This document shows, in pieces, positions 1 through 6,125 of a stretch of 12,457 bases of DNA. The stretch comes from Pseudomonadota bacterium. GTDB lineage: Bacteria > Pseudomonadota > Gammaproteobacteria > Burkholderiales > Ferrovaceae. Numbering within the stretch: position 1 is the first letter of the stretch; every line of letters begins with the position of its first letter. Where the stretch lies: NCBI GenBank assembly GCA_021828575.1, contig JAJZEL010000162.1, forward strand, positions 1-12,457. Direction: 5' to 3'. A model generated the notes under the pieces. That model searched no databases. It worked only from the letters and a program-made list of their open reading frames with translations, and had not been told where the DNA came from. Position numbers and translations under genes: made by a program.

Positions 1-1625
1 TCTTCCGGCTCCTTCAGCTGGTTCAATATGACAATGAATTCGTCCCCCCCCAAACGGGCCAGGGTATCGGTTTGCCGAACACAACGTTCCAGCCGCCCGG
101 CCACCCCCACCAGCAGGGCATCCCCACTCTGATGGCCCAGTGAATCGTTCACTGCCTTGAATTCATCCAGATCGATGAACATCAGTGCCAACAGATCGCG
201 CTGACGTGCGGACTGCCTCAAAGCCTGGTCCAGCCGATCATAAAACATATGCCGGTTGGGCAAGCCCGTGAGGGTATCGAAATTGGCCCTTTGCCAGAGC
301 AATGCTTCGTATTGTTTTTTTTCAGTGATGTCCAGCAAGGTCACGATCAGGCATTCCTCCCCGGACAACCACAGGATTTCAGCCGACACCATGCAAATCT
401 GAGGACCACTGGAGGTCACGAATTCAGTTTCATACCCCTGTAGCCGGCCTTCTCTCCTGACGGCCTGCACCAGATGGGAACGGTCTTCCGGTCTGGCCCA
501 GACACCCAGATCAAGGGAGGTCTTTCCGATGGTCTTGTGTCGCGGATAACCCATCTGCTTGCACCAGGCATCGTTCACTTCCACATAACAGCCGTCATTC
601 AAACGCGAAATGGAGACAGGGTTCGGCAAATTGGAGAACACCCTGGAGAATTTTTCTTCGCTGCTCCACAAAGCCTCTTCCATGTCACGTTTTCCCGTCA
701 CATCCATTTGCAACCCAAGCAAACGGCTGGGACGACCCTCCGCATCAAAATCGGTGGCCCGACCCAAGTTCCTGACCCAACGGTATGACCCATTGGCGTG
801 ACGGACACGAAACTGGAGATCCAACTGGGTCAGACGCTCACTGCGCGCCTGGGAAATCCTGAGCGTCACCAGTTCCCGGTCCTCCGGATGAATGCGCTCG
901 CTCCATGTCGCCCAGTCCTGCAATGCATTGTCAGGGTCATACCCCAGCATCTGGAAATACACGGGGCTGGCCGCCCACTGATCCCGGATCATGTCCCAGT
1001 CCCACACCCCCGTCCTGGCCACTTCCAGCGCCATGCGCAACCTGTTTTCACTCTTTTCCAGACGCTCCAGCGTATCGCGACAGTTGCGCTCCCGCTGCAT
1101 GAGGTCCAGCGCCAGCGAAAGGTCCTGGGTCATTTCCTCAAAAAACACCAGAACGTCCTCACTGAAATAATCTTCTTTTTCGTGATAAAGAAATAGCAGG
1201 TGAGGCAGGCCTGAAACGTGGATGACCGGAACCACAGCCACACTGCCCCAGCCGTAAATTCGCCCCCAGCGTGCCCAGGGCACCATGGCCGGATCCGCAG
1301 AAAAATGATTGACCGCCACGGGGCGGCGTTCCCGCCATGCCCTACCGGCAGGCCCACCGCCCTGAGGCAGGTCAGGACGCGTGGAAATGAACATCTGATT
1401 GAAATAGTCCTCGTCCATACCGTGAGCCGTAAGGGGCAGGACGCGGTCGGCACCGTCTTCCTGGCGTCCGATCCAGGAGGCTTTCAACCCCCCCTGTTCC
1501 ACCACCAGACGGCATACCAGTTCCATCAACCCATGGGCATCCGCATCACCCGTGGCAACGGGTGATGCGGCAAGAAACGATCTCAGGATTTTGTGCCAGC
1601 GTTTGTGCCACAGAGGGTGAAACAC
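1..1625 (-). CDS. GAF-PAS-PAS-GGDEF diguanylate cyclase, 3' end outside window
   Basis: Makes the second messenger cyclic di-GMP from two GTP, probably in response to a bound signal. The visible 541 residues read as a GAF domain (about 33-175), a PAS domain of the PAS_3 type (about 195-313; WDWD and HPEDR motifs), a second PAS (about 322-435, ending DITEKK) and a GGDEF domain from about 440. The catalytic GGDEF is intact (residues 526-530) and an RxxD inhibitory site (RQTD) sits five residues before it. No membrane segment is seen, so it is probably cytosolic. The frame leaves the window open, and an EAL domain may follow. I chose the GTG at 1625 because residues before the first ATG (1526) look like the usual helix leading into GAF; neither start has a good ribosome site. 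It lies 12 nt after the desaturase stop and is probably co-transcribed with it. Confidence 0.88.
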   Translation of the reverse strand, partial: MFHPLWHKRWHKILRSFLAASPVATGDADAHGLMELVCRLVVEQGGLKASWIGRQEDGADRVLPLTAHGMDEDYFNQMFISTRPDLPQGGGPAGRAWRERRPVAVNHFSADPAMVPWARWGRIYGWGSVAVVPVIHVSGLPHLLFLYHEKEDYFSEDVLVFFEEMTQDLSLALDLMQRERNCRDTLERLEKSENRLRMALEVARTGVWDWDMIRDQWAASPVYFQMLGYDPDNALQDWATWSERIHPEDRELVTLRISQARSERLTQLDLQFRVRHANGSYRWVRNLGRATDFDAEGRPSRLLGLQMDVTGKRDMEEALWSSEEKFSRVFSNLPNPVSISRLNDGCYVEVNDAWCKQMGYPRHKTIGKTSLDLGVWARPEDRSHLVQAVRREGRLQGYETEFVTSSGPQICMVSAEILWLSGEECLIVTLLDITEKKQYEALLWQRANFDTLTGLPNRHMFYDRLDQALRQSARQRDLLALMFIDLDEFKAVNDSLGHQSGDALLVGVAGRLERCVRQTDTLARLGGDEFIVILNQLKEPE

Positions 1626-1637
1626 AAACGATGGCCG

Positions 1638-2792
1638 TCAGGAATGGGGGCTGGCCAACGCAGGGCTGGTGGGACTGCCGTCAAAATCCAGCCATCTGCG
1701 CGCTTTGAAGTCATAAAGCTTGCAACGACGCGCCGTGTCAAAATACCAGTGCCAGGAAAACTTCTGGATCACGATACGACCAGGCAAATGGGTTTCCAGG
1801 AATTTTTGCGCTTCCTTAAGGCGATAGAGAGGAATTCCCATGTCCAGATGGTGCGCTGTGTGTTCCATGATGTGGTGCATGAGAGCCCCGATCTGGAAAC
1901 TAAAAATCAAATGAACCGTTGTGGTCACAAAAGGCTGGGCCTGGGTCCATTCTGCCTTGTTGTCGTACCAGGCCACGGCCGTGTGGGTGTGGTGGGCATA
2001 CACCACGAACCCGATCATGAAGTTCCAGAAAATGAAGGGAACCAGAAAACCGGCCACCACCGTCCATATCACAGACTGATGGGTGATACCGGCCGCCCAC
2101 ACCATCAGTGCTATCCACAACACCCCGAACAGGGTGACCAGAATTCCGTCCCAGGTAAATACGGGACGCTTGGCGCCCATGTAGGTCTTGCTTGGGAAAT
2201 ACATGCGCAACCACCACATTTCGATGAAATAGTAGAGCCCTGGCACCCAGCCACTCCTGTAAATGCGCTCCAGCCAGCGTCGCAACGGAGGAAGTGCATG
2301 GTATTCGTCCGTGGAAAAGGGAGCCCATACGAAATCGAACCCTTTGAGGTTGGTCTGCCCATGATGCACGAGGTTGTGACCAATGTCCCACAGGCTGTAG
2401 GGCGTGAGCGAAGGAAGGAAGGCGATGCGTCCGAGCACTCGATTCAACCCGCGGTACGGGGTGAAGCTCTGATGGCAAGCGTCATGCCCCAAAATGAACA
2501 GTCGCCCGATAATGAAACCGGCCACCATGCCCAGAACCAGTTTTATCCACACCGGTTGAATCAGCACCGTGCCAGCAACGACTGCGAAGAAAAGTGAAAA
2601 ATCAAAAACCAGCAACAACAAGGGAAGCCAGGTTTTCTTTGAACAAAGGGGTATCAACCAGGAACGGACGGTTTTTCTGCCTGGGAAAGGGGCTTCAGGA
2701 GGAATCACCGGCACTTCGAGGGAACCTGCCGCTTGGGAGGACAATGTCATAAGCTCACTAAACCAGTAGTCGCAATACTTACTTTCTTCCAT
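1638..2792 (-). CDS. Membrane di-iron fatty-acid desaturase (omega-6/delta-12-like)
   Basis: Predicted to insert a double bond into membrane acyl chains using O2 and two electrons. All three histidine boxes of the family are present in the 384 residues: HDACH (103-107), HNLVHH (139-144) and HTAHH (311-315). The HHTH stretch (267-270) followed by WYD resembles the HTHP segment of delta-12/omega-6 desaturases. Hydrophobic segments occur near residues 55-100, 215-235 and 240-266. The ATG at 2792 has GAGG four bases upstream; an in-frame ATG at 2750 is a possible alternative because residues 1-14 are not conserved-looking. Regiospecificity cannot be read from sequence; beta-carotene hydroxylases have different box spacing. 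It is divergent from the SDR gene and its stop lies 12 nt before the GGDEF gene in the same frame, so the two probably form one transcript. Confidence 0.9.
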   Translation of the reverse strand: MEESKYCDYWFSELMTLSSQAAGSLEVPVIPPEAPFPGRKTVRSWLIPLCSKKTWLPLLLLVFDFSLFFAVVAGTVLIQPVWIKLVLGMVAGFIIGRLFILGHDACHQSFTPYRGLNRVLGRIAFLPSLTPYSLWDIGHNLVHHGQTNLKGFDFVWAPFSTDEYHALPPLRRWLERIYRSGWVPGLYYFIEMWWLRMYFPSKTYMGAKRPVFTWDGILVTLFGVLWIALMVWAAGITHQSVIWTVVAGFLVPFIFWNFMIGFVVYAHHTHTAVAWYDNKAEWTQAQPFVTTTVHLIFSFQIGALMHHIMEHTAHHLDMGIPLYRLKEAQKFLETHLPGRIVIQKFSWHWYFDTARRCKLYDFKARRWLDFDGSPTSPALASPHS

Positions 2793-2839
2793 TCTACCTC
2801 AATCGGCTAGAATTCGCTGATTCACCTCACGGTCATGGC
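2793..2839. promoter_or_regulatory. Divergent intergenic region between desaturase and SDR genes
   Basis: Only 47 bp separate the two start codons, so both promoters must sit here or inside the opposing coding ends. A direct repeat, ATTCTACCTCA (2791-2801) and ATTCACCTCA (2820-2829), is visible, with its ACCTCA cores 28 bp apart. One copy coincides with the desaturase ribosome site, so part of the similarity may be forced. I see no convincing -35/-10 pair on either strand. Confidence 0.35.
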
Positions 2840-3637
2840 ATGTTTCCTCCACTCAACCCCCCCATCAGGCAATGGACTGGCTACCGCATCTGGATCATTG
2901 GCGCTTCCAGTGGCATCGGCGCGGCGGTGGCCAAACAATTGGCAGACAAGGGAGCACGATTGGCCATTTCCGGACGACGCGAAAACGAGCTGCGCCAGTT
3001 GGCTAGAACGATCAACAACACGATGGTCATGCCCCTCGACATCACGGACTTTCAGGCCGTACAAAAAACAGCGACTGACCTGGAGCAGGCCTGGGGAGGG
3101 ATCGATCTTGTCCTGGTGGCCGCTGGCATTTTCCAGGACGTAGCAGTGTCGCATTTCTCACCTGCCGGGCTCCCTGCGGTAAAACAGAACCTGAACATCC
3201 AGCTGACCGGTTTTTACCATGTGCTGGCCGCCGTGTTACCGGGGCTCATAAAACAGCAGTCGGGAGGACTGGCCGTCGTCAGCAGCGTGGCTGGCTACAA
3301 TGGCCTGCCCCATGCCATGTCCTACGCGCCCAGCAAGGCGGCACTCAACAATCTGTGCGAAGGGCTTTACCTGGAACTACACCCACTGGGGCTGGCCATC
3401 TATCGCATCTGCCCAGGTTTCGTGGACACTCCCATGACAGCAGGCAGTCACTTTCCGATGCCCGCCCTCATCACAGCCAACCAGGCAGCCAAAACCATTG
3501 TTGCCGGGCTGGAACGGGGTGATTTCGAAATCCACTTCCCAAAACATTTCACCCGATTTCTCAAAATACTTCAGTGGCTGCCCAGGCGGCTCTATTTCCT
3601 TCTGATGAAAACCGCCACCCGGAGACTTGACTCGTGA
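2840..3637 (+). CDS. Short-chain dehydrogenase/reductase (classical SDR)
   Basis: NAD(P)-dependent oxidoreductase of the Rossmann-fold SDR family; substrate unknown. In 265 residues it shows the cofactor motif GASSGIG (21-27), the acidic turn after strand 4 (LDITD, 66-70), an AAG in place of the usual NNAG (95-97), the active-site serine pair (148-149), YxxxK as Tyr162/Lys166 and the PGFVDTPM segment (192-199). The arginines after strand 2 (SGRR, 44-47) suggest NADP(H) preference. The C-terminal 30 residues are basic and hydrophobic (LKILQWLPRRLYFLLMK), as in membrane-associated SDRs acting on lipids. ATG 2840 is the only start before the Rossmann strand, yet it lacks a clear ribosome site. 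The stop overlaps the next gene as GTGA, implying translational coupling. A lipid-related substrate is inferred from the tail and the divergent desaturase. Confidence 0.9.
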   Translation: MFPPLNPPIRQWTGYRIWIIGASSGIGAAVAKQLADKGARLAISGRRENELRQLARTINNTMVMPLDITDFQAVQKTATDLEQAWGGIDLVLVAAGIFQDVAVSHFSPAGLPAVKQNLNIQLTGFYHVLAAVLPGLIKQQSGGLAVVSSVAGYNGLPHAMSYAPSKAALNNLCEGLYLELHPLGLAIYRICPGFVDTPMTAGSHFPMPALITANQAAKTIVAGLERGDFEIHFPKHFTRFLKILQWLPRRLYFLLMKTATRRLDS

Positions 3638-4005
3638 CTCCATTCATTGCTGCCGTGATCAGCTACCTGCTAATGCTGGTGGCCTATTTCCAGCACAAGC
3701 ATCGCCTGTTTCACATGATCACCATGGCCAGCAGCATCGTTTTTGACGTCAGCATGCCCATATTTCTGGTGACACATCGACACTGGTGGCACCGACTCGT
3801 GGAGCAAGGCGACATGTTCTCCTTTCTGGTCTGGATGCACTTTGGTCTGCTGATCACCCTGTACGCCCTGGAGGGAGTACAGATACTGACTGCCCGCCAG
3901 ATACTCAAGGGAAACGTAGCAGCGCGCAGCGCCCATCGCCAGCAGGGCCGGGCATTACTGATGGTGCGCGGCCTCGTGATTTTTACGGGTGGAATTCTCG
4001 CCTGA
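3634..4005 (+). CDS. His-rich small integral membrane protein, unknown function
   Basis: A 123-residue protein with about four hydrophobic segments (roughly 3-19, 30-47, 62-83 and 108-122). Histidines cluster at membrane edges: H21, H23 and H27 after the first segment and H48, H50 and H53 (HRHWWH) after the second, plus H69 inside the third. This layout recalls small heme- or copper-handling membrane proteins such as the DUF420 group, but I cannot assign a family with confidence. It starts with GTG at 3634, overlapping the SDR stop by four bases, with GGAG nine bases upstream. The coupling implies near-equal expression with the SDR, so it may be a membrane partner or electron-transfer component for it (inference). 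Confidence 0.72.
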   Translation: MTPFIAAVISYLLMLVAYFQHKHRLFHMITMASSIVFDVSMPIFLVTHRHWWHRLVEQGDMFSFLVWMHFGLLITLYALEGVQILTARQILKGNVAARSAHRQQGRALLMVRGLVIFTGGILA

Positions 4006-4050
4006 GTGTGGCGTAAGATAGCGGTTCCCCGCTTTCCCGAGGAGCCCCCG

Positions 4051-4482
4051 ATGCCCCCTTTGCTTCGTCGCACAGCCGCAGTGTTTTTTTTCGGATTGCT
4101 GAGCACCCCACTGCTGGCTGAAACCCTGTCCTTTACCGCCCACCTGTCCACCGCCTCCGAAGTCCCCATGAAATCCGGCACGGGACAAGGCGAGGTATCC
4201 GCCCATCTGAATACCACCACCTCCCTGCTTGACTACACCATCACCTACACTGGGTTGAGTGGCCCAGCCACGGCGGCCCACTTTCACGGACCGGCAGGCC
4301 CCATGGAAACCGCTGGAGTTGCTGTCAAGATCGGTGGTGACCTGAGCAGTCCGATCAGGGGCTCTGCCACACTGACCCCTGAACAGGTCAGCGACCTGAA
4401 AAAAGGATCATGGTACGTCAACGTGCATACCCGCCTGAATCCATCAGGTGAAATCCGGGGTCAGCTCACCCCGGGTCATTGA
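4051..4482 (+). CDS. Secreted CHRD-domain protein
   Basis: A 143-residue exported protein. Residues 1-23 form a signal peptide (basic RR, hydrophobic VFFFGLL, then TPLLA before ETL). The remainder is one CHRD domain, a beta-rich fold first defined in chordin and common in bacterial secreted proteins. Diagnostic motifs are AHFHGP (76-81), YVNVHT (122-127) and GEIRGQL (133-139). The biochemical role of bacterial CHRD proteins is poorly defined. The ATG at 4051 is preferred because GAGGAG lies six bases upstream and the signal peptide follows at once; the frame extends upstream to 4006 without another good start. It is 45 bp after the membrane-protein gene and 7 bp before the isomerase gene, probably in one operon. 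Confidence 0.87.
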   Translation: MPPLLRRTAAVFFFGLLSTPLLAETLSFTAHLSTASEVPMKSGTGQGEVSAHLNTTTSLLDYTITYTGLSGPATAAHFHGPAGPMETAGVAVKIGGDLSSPIRGSATLTPEQVSDLKKGSWYVNVHTRLNPSGEIRGQLTPGH

Positions 4483-4489
4483 TGCCTTC

Positions 4490-5287
4490 ATGCCGCGTTT
4501 TGCAGCCAACCTTTCCACCCTTTACCCGGAATACTTCTTCCAGGATCGCTTTCGAGCGGCCCGGCAGGATGGGTTCGAATATGTGGAATGCCAATTTCCC
4601 TACGATCACCCCGCTGCACGGCTGGCCGAATTGCTCGGGGACAATGGACTCAGACAGGTATTAATCAACGCACCTGCAGGCCGCTGGACGCAGGGTGAGC
4701 GCGGTCTGGCCGCCCTCCCGGACAAAATTGCCGAATTCAGGCATGGATTCGAAGCCCTGGCCCTGCCTTACGCCCATGCTCTGGATTGCTCTCTCATCCA
4801 TGTCATGGCAGGGGTCATCCCCCCAGGCACCGACCCTGAACCTTTCAATGCCACTTATCTGGACAACTTGGCCTGGGCGGCCTCCCTGGCCACTTCACAT
4901 GGCATCAGGATCCTGATCGAACCCCTGAACCCTTTCGACGTTCCAGGGTACCTGTTGAGTCTGCAGGATCAGGCATATCAGGTGCTCAGCATGGTCAACT
5001 CTCCGAACCTGAGCATCCAGTTGGATCTTTATCATTGCCAGCGCACGGAAGGCAACGCCCTGGAGCGCCTGCCCAATGATCTGGCCAGCGGTCTGGTTTG
5101 CCATGTGCAGATTGCCGGTGTTCCCCTGCGCCACGAACCGGATGAAGGTGAACTGCTCCATGAAGCCGTTTTCCACACCCTGGACAGCCTGTCCTATCCC
5201 GGATACGTAGGCTGTGAATACCACCCCAGAGCCGGCACCTCGGAAGGCCTGACCTGGTTCAGAAACTGGCGCTCTCGCCAGGTTTGA
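4490..5287 (+). CDS. hyi: Hydroxypyruvate isomerase-like TIM-barrel protein
   Basis: Member of the AP-endonuclease-2-like sugar-phosphate isomerase superfamily, closest to Hyi, which interconverts hydroxypyruvate and tartronate semialdehyde in the cytosol. Its 265 residues match the usual length of about 260. Family landmarks are the N-terminal MPRFAANLS, VEC-FPYD (32-39), the metal-site region EPLN (Glu144), QLDLYH (177-182), HVQIAGVP (205-212) and GCEYHP (Glu243). The ATG at 4490 was chosen from the conserved N-terminus; the frame is open from 4448 and no strong ribosome site is visible, so translation may depend on the CHRD gene ending 7 bp upstream. No tartronate-semialdehyde reductase or glyoxylate carboligase gene is nearby, so the real substrate is uncertain; OtnI-like or unrelated isomerases are alternatives. 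Its 3' end overlaps the converging hydrolase gene by 29 bp. Confidence 0.85.
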   Translation: MPRFAANLSTLYPEYFFQDRFRAARQDGFEYVECQFPYDHPAARLAELLGDNGLRQVLINAPAGRWTQGERGLAALPDKIAEFRHGFEALALPYAHALDCSLIHVMAGVIPPGTDPEPFNATYLDNLAWAASLATSHGIRILIEPLNPFDVPGYLLSLQDQAYQVLSMVNSPNLSIQLDLYHCQRTEGNALERLPNDLASGLVCHVQIAGVPLRHEPDEGELLHEAVFHTLDSLSYPGYVGCEYHPRAGTSEGLTWFRNWRSRQV

Positions 5288-6098
5288 GCACCATGACCTT
5301 GACCCTGTTGGGGCCGATGGCATGTGTGAACTCTTCAGGCGTCCCTGTGAGTGAGGGAAACGTTCCATAGTGAATGGGAATGACAAACCGGGGGTGAAGC
5401 CAATAACGCACGGCAAACGCTGCATCCAGGGGGTCCATGGTAAAACGCCCGCCGATCGGAATCATCATCAGGTCGGGACGATAATAATCAGCAATGGATT
5501 TCATGTCGCCAAACAATCCCGTGTCTCCCATATGGTAAATCTTGAAACCGTTTTCCATCTCGATGATGTAACCCACGGCTGTACCGGCAGGGTGCAGTTC
5601 CTTGTGATGGCTGACAGGGTTTTCCCATTCCAGCTCGGAACTGTGTTCTGCGTGCACCATGGTGATGTGGACACCGTCGTGAAAAGGCGTCAGCGTGCCT
5701 GACACATTCATCATAGGTAACAGGTCAACGGGCATGATGCCCAGATCAATCAGTGTCTGGCTGAGACCGGGAGGCGCGATCAGAGGGATTTTCAGTCGTT
5801 TGGCCAGCTCTGGCGCATCCCCCAGATGATCAAAATGGGCATGAGTCACCAGGATCAGGTCCACGTGCCCCAACGCATCAAGCTGCCGATACTTGGCAGG
5901 CACCGCCGGATTGTTGGTGATGAAGGGATCAATCAGGATTTTCTTGCCCCCCGGGGTGGTAATGAGCGTGGCCGCATGCCCCAGCCACTGCACCTGCGTC
6001 TTGGCGACCACTGGCACCGAATCAGTCGCCTGGACCAGGACACTCCAGAACAACAGGATCACCAGCCCCCAAAACTTCGAACACCCGCTTTTCGCCAT
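5259..6098 (-). CDS. Exported UPF0173-type metallo-beta-lactamase-fold hydrolase
   Basis: Metal-dependent hydrolase of the metallo-beta-lactamase fold; substrate unknown. In 279 residues it has the opening WLGHAAT (38-44), the metal motif THAHFDH (85-91), a further histidine in HAEHS (149-153), GDTG (191-194) and HYGTF (243-247), the set typical of UPF0173/YtkL-like proteins. Most UPF0173 members are cytosolic; this one begins with a hydrophobic signal-like stretch (9-24, ending VQATDS), so it is probably periplasmic. I prefer the ATG at 6098, which has a G-rich stretch just upstream and gives a short signal peptide. The frame also offers ATGs at 6110 and 6122; the latter lies only 3 nt after the stop of the GGDEF-EAL gene. 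Either way the two are co-transcribed. A pseudo-substrate or quorum-lactonase role cannot be excluded. Confidence 0.87.
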   Translation of the reverse strand: MAKSGCSKFWGLVILLFWSVLVQATDSVPVVAKTQVQWLGHAATLITTPGGKKILIDPFITNNPAVPAKYRQLDALGHVDLILVTHAHFDHLGDAPELAKRLKIPLIAPPGLSQTLIDLGIMPVDLLPMMNVSGTLTPFHDGVHITMVHAEHSSELEWENPVSHHKELHPAGTAVGYIIEMENGFKIYHMGDTGLFGDMKSIADYYRPDLMMIPIGGRFTMDPLDAAFAVRYWLHPRFVIPIHYGTFPSLTGTPEEFTHAIGPNRVKVMVLKPGESASF

Positions 6099-6125
6099 TT
6101 GGCCCCCCATCCCGAAGGGCACATC

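Noticed and set aside
1593..2597. 334-codon open frame on the plus strand
   Set aside because: It lies wholly antisense to the desaturase, whose histidine boxes and hydrophobic profile are unmistakable; the plus-strand product has no domain-like features.
4006..4050. Upstream extension of the CHRD gene to 4006
   Set aside because: It would add 15 residues before a normal signal peptide, while a strong GAGGAG ribosome site precedes the ATG at 4051.
4448..4489. Upstream extension of the isomerase gene to 4448
   Set aside because: The conserved family N-terminus MPRFAANLS begins at 4490; the extension overlaps the CHRD gene and looks non-homologous.
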